A stretch of DNA of 34,933 bases from Alphaproteobacteria bacterium (lineage in GTDB: Bacteria > Pseudomonadota > Alphaproteobacteria > ATCC43930 > CGMCC-115725), in contig JAFAHQ010000184.1 of assembly GCA_019237135.1 (NCBI GenBank), positions 1 to 34,933 of the forward strand, given 5' to 3'. Shown piece by piece: positions 18,245 to 25,769 of the stretch. The position numbers and the translations under genes are program-made. Within the stretch, counting starts at the first letter, position 1, and each line of letters begins with the position of its first letter. Below the pieces are notes generated by a model, which saw only the letters and a list, made by a program, of their open reading frames with translations, made no database searches and was not told the origin of the DNA.

Positions 18245-19573
18245 CTACAAAACCGCATCTACCCCAAGGCGATGGGTATCGCGCAACGACCGGGAGGCAT
18301 CCCGCAAACTAAGCGGCCGCCCATTGGCCGGAAGCAGTCCAAAGCGCACCGCGAGCACATCGATCCCAGATTTCATAGCGAAGTTGCGGTGCACGCGGCG
18401 TTCCCCAGCGGCGCCCAGCACCGCACGCCTTGAGGGATCGCGGATTAGCGCGCTCATGGCTTGAGCAAGCCCGACCGGGTCATCGGGAGGCACGAGCAAC
18501 CCCGTCACTCCTTGCTCGACCAACTCGGGGATCCCTGATACATCGGTTGCAACACACGCGAGCCGCTGGCTCTGTGCCTCGAGCAAGACGTTCGGTAGGC
18601 CATCGCGGTCGCCGTCCTTCGCTACTTTCGAGGCGAGCACAAACAGATCCGCTTGACGATAAGCAGCGAGCACGTCGGGTTGGGCCAAGGCGCCGCGCCA
18701 TTCGATGCGGTGCGACAGACCCAGACGCCGGGCTCGATTGGTCAGCGCGGTCGAGAGCACGCCCCCGCCGACATGGATAAAACGCCATTCGAGGCGGCTC
18801 GGCAAAAGCGCAAGTGCATCCAGCAGATCGTCATAGCCCTTCTTGGCGACCAGCCGGCCGACCGAGACGATAATGACAGGATGCTCGAGATCGCTGCCGT
18901 CCGCGCCCTTTGAGCGGATCGGGGGCGGCGGAAATCGCTCAAGGTCGAGCCCATGATAGCAGAGTGTAACCGCATCCGGGCGCGAAGCGAGGTTGGCGAG
19001 ATGACTGCGCCCGGCCTCGGTGCAGGTTACCACCCAGCTCGCCTCGGCAAGCTTTTTGCGCTTCTCCCATGCCGGAAGCGTCCAGATGTCCTTGGCGTGC
19101 GCTGAAACCGTCCATCTGAGACCGACAGTCATGGCGGCATAGCGGGCGACGGAGGCCGGGGTATGGAGGAAATGCGCGTGGAGATGGTTGACGTCTGCGG
19201 GAAGCTCCGCCACCAGCACCATGGCTTGGCCGAAGCGGCGGATACGGTTCGGGGTCGGGTCCCGCCACAAATCCGCGAGCCACGCAGATCTGGCTGCGCC
19301 GTAGCCCGGCAGCCGGCGCGAGCGCCGCCAGCCGCGCCACACCCGGTGGGGCTCCTGGTATAAATATTCCGGAAGATAGAGCAGCGCGGCGTGGATCAAC
19401 TGCTGGACCGGATGCGTGGCGCGATCTGTCGGGTGGCGCAGCGACACGATCAGGATTTCGAGCCCGCGTCGCTCGAGAGCAGCGATTTCTTGAGCGATAA
19501 AGGTCTCGGAAAGCCGCGGATACCCTTTCAGAACGAAGGCGACGCGACCGGGGCCTCCGGGGAATGGCTGCAC
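18245..19573 (-). CDS. Glycosyltransferase family 4 protein, copy 1
   Basis: 442-residue GT-B glycosyltransferase. GTG at 19573 is chosen because it lies 5 bases after the upstream stop and only a few residues before the first strand (VAFVLKGYPRLSETF, the usual opening of this subgroup). A longer frame to 19636 would overlap the upstream gene by 58 bases. The donor domain shows VSVGRLVAKKGYDDLL, then DGLPNVLLEAQS, where Asp stands in place of the first Glu of E-x7-E, and 'VSGIPELVEQGVTGLLVPPDD'. It resembles colanic acid or exopolysaccharide biosynthesis transferases of the SETFI type. It shares the operon with a second GT4 and two MurG-like proteins. Confidence 0.9.
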   Translation of the reverse strand: MQPFPGGPGRVAFVLKGYPRLSETFIAQEIAALERRGLEILIVSLRHPTDRATHPVQQLIHAALLYLPEYLYQEPHRVWRGWRRSRRLPGYGAARSAWLADLWRDPTPNRIRRFGQAMVLVAELPADVNHLHAHFLHTPASVARYAAMTVGLRWTVSAHAKDIWTLPAWEKRKKLAEASWVVTCTEAGRSHLANLASRPDAVTLCYHGLDLERFPPPPIRSKGADGSDLEHPVIIVSVGRLVAKKGYDDLLDALALLPSRLEWRFIHVGGGVLSTALTNRARRLGLSHRIEWRGALAQPDVLAAYRQADLFVLASKVAKDGDRDGLPNVLLEAQSQRLACVATDVSGIPELVEQGVTGLLVPPDDPVGLAQAMSALIRDPSRRAVLGAAGERRVHRNFAMKSGIDVLAVRFGLLPANGRPLSLRDASRSLRDTHRLGVDAVL

Positions 19574-19578
19574 CGACC

Positions 19579-20805
19579 TTAGGCCTCGAGACGCTCGCGG
19601 GCCGCAAAGCAGCCAGCCCTGCCCTCGTCGAGCCATCTTCGCGCACGCCGATTGACGGTTCGCATGCCGTCCAGCAACCCCGGGATCATCGCGGTCGAGG
19701 GCGGCGGCTGCTCGGTCAGCCGCCGGATTGCCCCCGCCATCACTCTGGGGTCGCGTCCCTCTTCCTCGGGAAGCATCGTCAGAAGGCCGAGTTCGGCAGC
19801 GCGTCGCGCCCTGATGAACTGCTCGAGACGGGGGGCTGTTCGCGGCACGATCAGCGCTTTCTTGTCGAAGGACAGAATTTCGCAGAAGGTGTTGTAACCA
19901 CCCATCGCGACCACGCCGGCGGCGCGCGCCATCAGTGACTCGAGGCGGGCGTTAAAGGTGATCGTCCGGACGTTCTCGAGACGCGCGGCACGGCTTGCGA
20001 ACCACGCTCGTTGCTCGGGTTGCATGAAGGGCCCGAAGACGATCAGTGCAGGCAGCGGCATGGCTCGGTCATGTTCGTAAACTGCCAACACCAAATCGAT
20101 CAGCGCTTCGCCGTCGCCTCCGCCGCCGGGTGTCACCAGCACGAAATCCCTTTCGAGAAGATCCAGAATATCGGGGGTAGCCTGAGGCTCGGACGCGCTG
20201 CGTCGAAGATAACCGGTGTAGGTCATCCGGCGTCGCACGCTGGTCGGCACCGGAAGCCCCGCGAGTGGATCGCAGATTTCCGGCAGGCCGTATACCCAGA
20301 TATCGTCGTAATACTCCGCCAGCGCCGGGACCGCTTGCTTGCGTTCCCACTCGCTCTCGAGCGCCTCGGGATCGTCCATCACGTCGCGCAATCCCAGGAC
20401 CAGCGCCGTCCCGCGGCGTTGCAATAAATCCAACGTGTCGCGCACCTCGCCGCGCAGTCCCAAGGGCTCCTTGTCGACGATCAAGAGATCGGGGTCGAAG
20501 ATGTCTGCGGTATGGCGGATAATCGAGGAGCGCATCGCCAGGGTCTCCTCGATATCGATGTGCAAACTAAGCGAGACATATTCTCCGTTGCGCAGCTTGA
20601 TCACCCCCGGCACGCGCACAAAATCGACGCGAGAGCGGAAATCGAAACTGCCGATGATCGGCGACCCGGAAAGAATCAGCACCGAAACGGCAGGGTCCTC
20701 ATCCACGAGGGAATGAGCGATTGCCCGACAGCGACGCAAATGCCCAAGCCCGAAGCTATCGTGGCTATAGACGAGCACCCGTTTATGGTGACGGCGAACG
20801 GTCAC
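19579..20805 (-). CDS. MurG-like glycosyltransferase (COG4671 type), copy 1
   Basis: 408-residue predicted glycosyltransferase, first gene of the leftward glycan operon. The N-terminal loop is DSFGLGHLRRC (16-26). The C-terminal domain has LVTPGGGGDG (223-232) and MGGYNTFCEI (301-310), then ALIVPRTAPRLEQ.IRA, the donor-binding region of MurG-like proteins. No signal peptide or membrane helix is visible. The gene starts 70 bases from the divergently transcribed ABC gene and ends 5 bases before the GT4 start. It is a paralogue of the protein at 15778-16995, with different loops. Function beyond glycosyl transfer is not predictable. Confidence 0.86.
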   Translation of the reverse strand: MTVRRHHKRVLVYSHDSFGLGHLRRCRAIAHSLVDEDPAVSVLILSGSPIIGSFDFRSRVDFVRVPGVIKLRNGEYVSLSLHIDIEETLAMRSSIIRHTADIFDPDLLIVDKEPLGLRGEVRDTLDLLQRRGTALVLGLRDVMDDPEALESEWERKQAVPALAEYYDDIWVYGLPEICDPLAGLPVPTSVRRRMTYTGYLRRSASEPQATPDILDLLERDFVLVTPGGGGDGEALIDLVLAVYEHDRAMPLPALIVFGPFMQPEQRAWFASRAARLENVRTITFNARLESLMARAAGVVAMGGYNTFCEILSFDKKALIVPRTAPRLEQFIRARRAAELGLLTMLPEEEGRDPRVMAGAIRRLTEQPPPSTAMIPGLLDGMRTVNRRARRWLDEGRAGCFAARERLEA

Positions 20806-20828
20806 GGGGACCCCTCTCGTCTAACCGT

Positions 20829-20859
20829 GCCGAGGGACTATTGCATAGGGCGCCTCGGC
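20829..20859. promoter_or_regulatory. Inverted repeat in a divergent promoter region
   Basis: GCCGAGG (20829-20835) and CCTCGGC (20853-20859) are perfect 7-base inverted arms with a 17-base spacer. They fill much of the 70-base gap between the divergent starts at 20805 and 20876. They could be an operator controlling both the glycan operon and the ABC/CNB/methyltransferase cassette, or a leader hairpin of the rightward gene. No binding protein is identifiable. Confidence 0.35.
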
Positions 20860-20875
20860 GGGAAATGATCTTTTC

Positions 20876-23686
20876 ATGAAGGCGATCGCCGTCAAAGGAG
20901 TGTCAGCGCTGCTCAGCACCGCCGAAGAGGCCCTTCGGCCGGCACGGTATTGGCTCGGATTTGCCCCATGGCGGCACAAAGCAGCGGCTCCCGCACCGGC
21001 GAGGAAGCCGAAACCGGAAGCCGAAGACCCGAGCGCGCTGGAGCCGACACTCTATCGCTTCATTCTTCGGCACAGCTTAGGGGCACAGATTTTTCTTCTC
21101 GTGCTGACGCTTATCTCTTTCCCCTTTCTTTACTATTCGCTCCTGCTCCCGAAAACGATTACCGACGGCGCGATCAAAGGCGGCAAACAGTTTCCACTGC
21201 ACATTCTGGGGTTCGAGCTTGATCAGATCAGCTATTTGATGGTCCTCTGCGCCGCGTTTTTGGGTCTCGTTTTTATAAACGGCGGATTCAAATACTACAT
21301 CAATACTTACAAAGGACGGCTCGGAGAACGGATGCTGCGGCGGTTCCGTTATCAGCTGTATCAGCGTATGTTGCTGTTCCCACTGTCGTATTTTCATAAG
21401 AACTCGTCAGCCCAGATCATTCCGATGATCACCGTTGAGTGCGAGCAGCTGGGCGGGTTCATCGGCGACTCGTTTGTTACCCCGCTGTCCAACGGGGGCC
21501 AGTTGCTGACGAATATTTTCTTCATGTTCATGCAGGATTGGATCCTCGGCTTGGCGGCGGTCGCGCTATACCCCGTGCAGGGCTACTTGATCCCGAAATT
21601 GCAGTTCAAGGTAAACCAACTCGCCAGGCGCCGGGTGCGCACGATCCGCCAGGTAGCCGACCGCGTCCAGGAATCGGCGACCGGCATTGCCGACATCCAA
21701 GCCAATGACAACGCTCGCCTTCAACTGAGCGGTTTTGCCCATCTGCTGGGCACGATTTACGACATCCGCTTCGAGAGCTATCAACGCAAATTTTTTGTCA
21801 AGTTCCTAAACAACTTTTTGGGACAACTAACACCCTTCTTTTTCTTTTCGATTGGCGGTTACCTGGTGCTCATAAATAAGCTTTCTGTGGGCGCGCTCGC
21901 GGCGGTGCTTCTCTCCCAAAGGGAGCTGGCGTCGCCGTGGAATGAACTGCTCGGCTTTTATCAGATCTTCCAGACCTCCAAGATCACGTACGAGCAGATC
22001 GTCGAGCAATTCCAGCCCGCCGGCATGATGGATGCTCGGCTCCAGCTCGAGGAGCCGGGCGTGGTGACGCCGCTGACCGGCGAACTCGTCGTCGCCAATT
22101 TGTCGCTCGCCGAGGACGGCGGTAGCCGCATACTCGACGGCATCACCTTCAGCGTCCCGCTGGAAGCACATGTAGCAGTCATCGGCCAAGGCGGCAGCGG
22201 CAAAAACGAGCTTGCTCTGGTGCTCGCGCGCCTGACCCGGCCGACAAGCGGCCGCATACTGATCGGCGGCATGGACCTTGCCGCCCTGCCGACCGCCGTA
22301 ACCGGCCGCCGGATCGGCTATGCCGGGGCGGCTCCCTATCTGTTTGCCGGAACCTTACGCGACAATCTTTTGCTCGGCCTGCGCCACCGCCCGATCCGAC
22401 CGGCCGAATACGATCCGGGGAGCGACAAACGTCGTTCTTCCCAGATCTACGAAGCGCGGCGGTCCGGCAACATCGACTTCGACCTTCACGCCGACTGGCT
22501 TGATTACGAGAGCGCCGGGGTCGCCGACAAAGCGGGTCTATCGGCGCGCATAACCGAAGTTCTGGCCCGTCTCGATTTCGACGAGGTCGTCTACACTTTG
22601 GGGCTGCGTTGGCGGCTTGATCCCGAAGCCCAGTCCGAAGCAGCTGCACGGCTTCTCGAAGCGCGCAGGACGCTTGCCCGTCGGCTCAGTGAGGACGGCA
22701 TCGCCAACCTCGTTGAGACTTACGACGCCGATCGGTTCAACCTCAACGCATCGGTCGCGGAGAACCTGCTCTTCGGAACTCCGATCGGTCCGGCCTTCGA
22801 CTTCGAGGCGCTCGCCGACAATACCTACGTGTTGCAGGTTCTGACCAAGGTCGGGCTGATCGACGACCTCGTCGAAGTCGGTAAGCAGGTGGCCGAGACG
22901 ATGATCGAATTGTTCGCCGACCTGCCAGCCGATCACGAGTTCTTCGAACAATTCAGCTTTATCAGCGCGACCGACCTGCCGGAGTTCGTCGCGATCCTCG
23001 GGCGCATCGGCGCCGATGGGACGAGGGCACTCTCCAGAGCCGATCGCACCAAGCTGCTCTCGTTGCCGTTCAAGCTCATCCCGGCGAGACACCGGCTCGA
23101 CGTTCTCGACCAGACGATGCAAGACCGCTTGCTCGAGGCGCGCAAGGTGTTTCGAGCCGATCTTCCGGCGGAGGCGCAGTCGCAGATCGAGTTCTTTGAT
23201 GCGGAGCGCTATAACGCGGCCGCCTCGGTACAGGACAATATCCTGTTTGGTAAGATCGCTTATGGCGAGGCCGACGCACCGGTCCGCGTTCCTTCCGCGG
23301 TTGCCGAGGTGGTCGACGAGTTGTCCCTGCGGCAAACCATCATCGAGGTCGGGCTCGAGTACAATGTCGGGACCGGCGGATCGCGGCTGTCTTTCGCCGA
23401 GCGCCAAAAGGCGGGGATAGCCCGCGAGGTGCTCAAGCGTCCTGATCTCTTGATCCTCAACGAGGCGACCTCGGCGCTCGACGGACAGGGGCAGTCGAGA
23501 GTGACCAAGGGCTTGAAGGACGAGTTTGCGGGTCGAGGCATCATTTGGGTGCTGCATCGAGCCAACCTCGCCAAGGACTTCGATCGCGTTCTCGTTCTCA
23601 GCAATGGCAAGTTGGAGGAGCAAGGCGCGCCGTCCGAGCTCGACGGCAACGGGTCGCTGATGTCCTTGCTGATCGCCGCCGAATGA
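20876..23686 (+). CDS. ABC-exporter-like protein with a divergent, interrupted ATPase domain
   Basis: 936-residue membrane protein. Residues about 65-350 form a six-helix exporter-type transmembrane domain, with cytoplasmic helices around 145-190 and 245-300. The ATPase domain begins near 400. Its Walker A is GQGGSGKN (437-444), with Asn where Ser/Thr should bind magnesium. The Q-loop reads YAGAAPYLF (482-490), with no glutamine. The signature is LSFAE (838-842) instead of LSGGQ. Walker B reads LLILNEATSALD (858-869), with Asn for the Asp but the catalytic Glu kept; the switch His (894) is present. Between Q-loop and signature lies a 340-residue insertion containing a duplicated module. The protein may hydrolyse ATP poorly or act as a regulated or structural transporter. 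It is first in a cassette with a cyclic-nucleotide-binding protein and a methyltransferase. Confidence 0.88.
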   Translation: MKAIAVKGVSALLSTAEEALRPARYWLGFAPWRHKAAAPAPARKPKPEAEDPSALEPTLYRFILRHSLGAQIFLLVLTLISFPFLYYSLLLPKTITDGAIKGGKQFPLHILGFELDQISYLMVLCAAFLGLVFINGGFKYYINTYKGRLGERMLRRFRYQLYQRMLLFPLSYFHKNSSAQIIPMITVECEQLGGFIGDSFVTPLSNGGQLLTNIFFMFMQDWILGLAAVALYPVQGYLIPKLQFKVNQLARRRVRTIRQVADRVQESATGIADIQANDNARLQLSGFAHLLGTIYDIRFESYQRKFFVKFLNNFLGQLTPFFFFSIGGYLVLINKLSVGALAAVLLSQRELASPWNELLGFYQIFQTSKITYEQIVEQFQPAGMMDARLQLEEPGVVTPLTGELVVANLSLAEDGGSRILDGITFSVPLEAHVAVIGQGGSGKNELALVLARLTRPTSGRILIGGMDLAALPTAVTGRRIGYAGAAPYLFAGTLRDNLLLGLRHRPIRPAEYDPGSDKRRSSQIYEARRSGNIDFDLHADWLDYESAGVADKAGLSARITEVLARLDFDEVVYTLGLRWRLDPEAQSEAAARLLEARRTLARRLSEDGIANLVETYDADRFNLNASVAENLLFGTPIGPAFDFEALADNTYVLQVLTKVGLIDDLVEVGKQVAETMIELFADLPADHEFFEQFSFISATDLPEFVAILGRIGADGTRALSRADRTKLLSLPFKLIPARHRLDVLDQTMQDRLLEARKVFRADLPAEAQSQIEFFDAERYNAAASVQDNILFGKIAYGEADAPVRVPSAVAEVVDELSLRQTIIEVGLEYNVGTGGSRLSFAERQKAGIAREVLKRPDLLILNEATSALDGQGQSRVTKGLKDEFAGRGIIWVLHRANLAKDFDRVLVLSNGKLEEQGAPSELDGNGSLMSLLIAAE
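22616..22789 (+). repeat. Protein-level module A inside the ABC insertion
   Basis: Encodes residues about 581-638. It contains LLEAR (593-597), then about 20 residues later YDADRFN, then ASVAENLLFG (625-634). The last element mimics the segment that normally follows the Q-loop in exporters (GTLRDNLLLG at 492-501 here). Module B repeats the same order. Confidence 0.65.
23096..23266 (+). repeat. Protein-level module B inside the ABC insertion
   Basis: Encodes residues about 741-797. It contains LLEAR (752-756), FDAERYN and ASVQDNILFG (783-792), in the same order and nearly the same spacing as module A. With the original post-Q-loop segment this gives three '[DE]N-x-L-[FL]-G' elements in one ATPase domain. 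The nucleotide sequences have diverged, so the duplication is old. Confidence 0.65.
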
Positions 23687-23711
23687 CCGAGATGGGCATG
23701 GGAGGAAAAGA

Positions 23712-24194
23712 ATGAGCCTGAAGGAAGAATTCGAGCTGCTTCGTCGCGTGCCGATCTTTGCGGAGATCGAGCCCTCCAAGCTGAAATTGTTGGCCTTCAT
23801 GAGCGAGCGGATCGGCTTCGATCCCGGCAAACGGCTGGTGCAGCAGGGCGACTCCGCCGACGCGGCATATCTGATCATCGACGGCCATGCCGAGGTCGTC
23901 CTCGAAACCGCTGCCGGACCGGTGGTCGTCGCGACACTTGGCGCCAACGAAACCGTCGGGGAGATGGGGATATTGGGCGACGTGCCGCGCAACGCGACGG
24001 TCCGTGCCAAAGATCGGCTCATCGTTTTGCGCATCTCCAAGGACCCGTTCATGCGGATGGTGCGCGAATTCCCGAACATGGCAGTCTCGATCATGCGGGA
24101 ACTGGCGCAGCGGCTCGATGCGACGAACCATCAGCTGAGCGCGGCGCTCGCCGAAGTTAAACGATTGCGCGATCAAGCCGGCATCGCCGCCTGA
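23712..24194 (+). CDS. Stand-alone cyclic-nucleotide-binding-domain protein
   Basis: 160-residue cytosolic protein made almost entirely of a Crp-like cyclic-nucleotide-binding beta-roll (about 10-130) and a short C-terminal helix. The phosphate-binding cassette is visible as VGEMGILGDVPRNATVRA (81-98), containing the Gly-Glu and Arg positions needed to hold a cyclic nucleotide. There is no helix-turn-helix, so it is not a DNA-binding regulator by itself. GGAGG at 23701-23705 supports the ATG. It starts 25 bases after the ABC stop and abuts the methyltransferase gene. A plausible role is ligand-dependent control of the ABC protein; this is inferred from linkage. Confidence 0.9.
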   Translation: MSLKEEFELLRRVPIFAEIEPSKLKLLAFMSERIGFDPGKRLVQQGDSADAAYLIIDGHAEVVLETAAGPVVVATLGANETVGEMGILGDVPRNATVRAKDRLIVLRISKDPFMRMVREFPNMAVSIMRELAQRLDATNHQLSAALAEVKRLRDQAGIAA

Positions 24195-24701
24195 TTGCTC
24201 GTGAGCCGGCTCGACAGCTTTATCCGCCGCCTCAAGGCGCAGCGCGCATGCCTCGATCTGGCAGCCCGTCTAATCGCGGAATTGGATGGGGACGTCCTCG
24301 AGTTGGGGCTCGGCAACGGCCGGACCTACGACCATCTGCGCTGGCTTTTTCCAGACCGGAAAATATACGTCTGCGAGCGGAGCGTTGCCGCCCACCCCGA
24401 TTGCGTGCCGCCGCCCGAACTCCTCATCCTGGGCGACATGCGTGATACCTTGCAAACAGCCCACGAGCTGCTTGGAGGTCGTATGGCTCTCGCCCATCTC
24501 GACCCTTCTACTGGGGACAGTGTGGCAAGCAAAGCACTCGCGGCGGAGGTTGCACCCCTAATCCTGCTGCTTCTGCGTCCAAGCGGGTTGCTGGTCAGCG
24601 AGCCTGCGATCGCCGACGATCGGCTGGTCCCCTTACCGCTACCAGAAAGGGTCGCTCAAGGCCGTTATAATATCTACCGGTACGTCAGTTGCCGATCGTA
24701 A
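24195..24701 (+). CDS. Small class I SAM-dependent methyltransferase
   Basis: 168-residue protein with a Rossmann SAM-binding start: motif I is VLELGLGNGRTYDHL (34-48), followed by the strand 'IYVCERS' with the acidic residue expected to hold the ribose. ALAHLD.STGD matches the motif-III region. It is short for the family and may lack a separate substrate domain. The start could be TTG at 24195, directly after the preceding stop, or GTG at 24201. Its 3' end overlaps the convergent xthA by 17 bases. The substrate is unknown; lipid, sugar or protein targets are all possible given the membrane/glycan setting. Confidence 0.78.
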   Translation: MLVSRLDSFIRRLKAQRACLDLAARLIAELDGDVLELGLGNGRTYDHLRWLFPDRKIYVCERSVAAHPDCVPPPELLILGDMRDTLQTAHELLGGRMALAHLDPSTGDSVASKALAAEVAPLILLLLRPSGLLVSEPAIADDRLVPLPLPERVAQGRYNIYRYVSCRS

Positions 24702-25482
24702 GCATGACCGGGACGTGGTCGGAGGCTTTGTCCCAACCCCGGCTCTCTCGGTAAACGCGGGCCTCGGAGAGTTCGCCCGCGAGCGCGTCCGTTACCCAGA
24801 TATGATCCAGCCGGCGGCCCCGGTTCGAAGCCGCCCAGTCCCGTGCCCGATAACTCCACCAGGTGTAGAGGCGCTCGTGCTCCGGCACGAAATGCCTGAC
24901 TGCGTCGACAAACCCACCGGCGCGCTGCAAAAGCCCGAGGCGCTCTACCTCGACAGGCGTGTGGCTGACGACCGTCAGGAGCTGCTTGTGCGACCAGACG
25001 TCAGTCGCTAGCGGAGCAATGTTCAGATCGCCCATCGCAATCATCCGCCGTCCGTCCTGCCGTTTTGCCGCGAACCATGCCGCCACCTCGTCGAGAAACC
25101 TTAGCTTATGGGCGAATTTCGGGTTGCGCTCCGGGTCCGGCACGTCGCCACCCGCCGGCACGTAGATGTTGTGAAGCTCGATGCCACCGGGCAGCTCGAC
25201 CGTAGCATGGCGGCAATCGGCGCGGGCGCACCAGGCGCGGATCTGAGGCCACCGGAATGGGATCCGCGACAGAATGGCAACGCCGTTGTAGCCTTTCATG
25301 CCGTGCACCAGCATCTGGCGGTAGCCAAGCGCGCCAAATGCTTCGCGAGGGAAGAGATCGTCCGGCGTCTTGGTCTCCTGCAGACATAGGACTTCTGGGG
25401 CCCATTCCGCGACCAGCCGGCGAACATTGGCGATCCTTAACCGAATCGAGTTGATGTTCCAGGTGATGACGCGCAACGCCAT
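24685..25482 (-). CDS. xthA: Exodeoxyribonuclease III
   Basis: AP endonuclease and 3'-5' exonuclease of base-excision repair, cytosolic, 265 residues. It belongs to the endonuclease/exonuclease/phosphatase fold and shows ITWNINS (6-12), the metal-binding QETK (35-38), YNGVAILSR, YVPAGGD, MGDLNIAP, LDHIWVT and the C-terminal SDHVPV with the catalytic His. All catalytic residues appear intact. It starts with ATG at 25482. In many alphaproteobacteria it follows ftsK-lolA; here a class I amidotransferase gene and a probable terminator lie between. It converges on the methyltransferase gene with a 17-base overlap. Confidence 0.96.
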   Translation of the reverse strand: MALRVITWNINSIRLRIANVRRLVAEWAPEVLCLQETKTPDDLFPREAFGALGYRQMLVHGMKGYNGVAILSRIPFRWPQIRAWCARADCRHATVELPGGIELHNIYVPAGGDVPDPERNPKFAHKLRFLDEVAAWFAAKRQDGRRMIAMGDLNIAPLATDVWSHKQLLTVVSHTPVEVERLGLLQRAGGFVDAVRHFVPEHERLYTWWSYRARDWAASNRGRRLDHIWVTDALAGELSEARVYRESRGWDKASDHVPVMLTIGN

Positions 25483-25579
25483 CGCTCATCCGACGCGTTC
25501 GACCGGGGTTTCGGTACCTGAATGAAACATGAGGCAACGGCTAGGGCAACCTGTGACGGGAGCTGGCGGGCAAAACATC

Positions 25580-25610
25580 GGCGCCCGGTCGGGGGGGAAG
25601 ACCGGGCGCC
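25580..25610 (-). terminator. Intrinsic terminator after the ftsK-lolA-amidotransferase run
   Basis: Perfect 11-base GC arms (GGCGCCCGGTC / GACCGGGCGCC) with a 9-base G-rich loop. Read leftward it is followed by GATGTTTTG. It lies 160 bases past the amidotransferase stop and about 100 bases before the xthA start, where a leftward terminator is expected. The rest of the 287-base gap shows no gene. Confidence 0.6.
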
Positions 25611-25769
25611 TGCATGTCAGAAGCGTTTGGGGGAAATCGGGCCTACAGGGGACACAGACCCGTTCTGAGCAGAGCTGCTGCTCTCTCCGCTTCCGGGTTA
25701 ACGAAGTGGGGCGGCATGATGGAAAACAAAGGCGCGATTTCTGCATGCCCGCAGCGGCAAAAATGCATG

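Noticed and set aside
22538-24094. 518-codon minus-strand frame opposite the ABC and CNB genes
   Set aside because: Antisense to two convincing plus-strand proteins, and its translation shows no domain.
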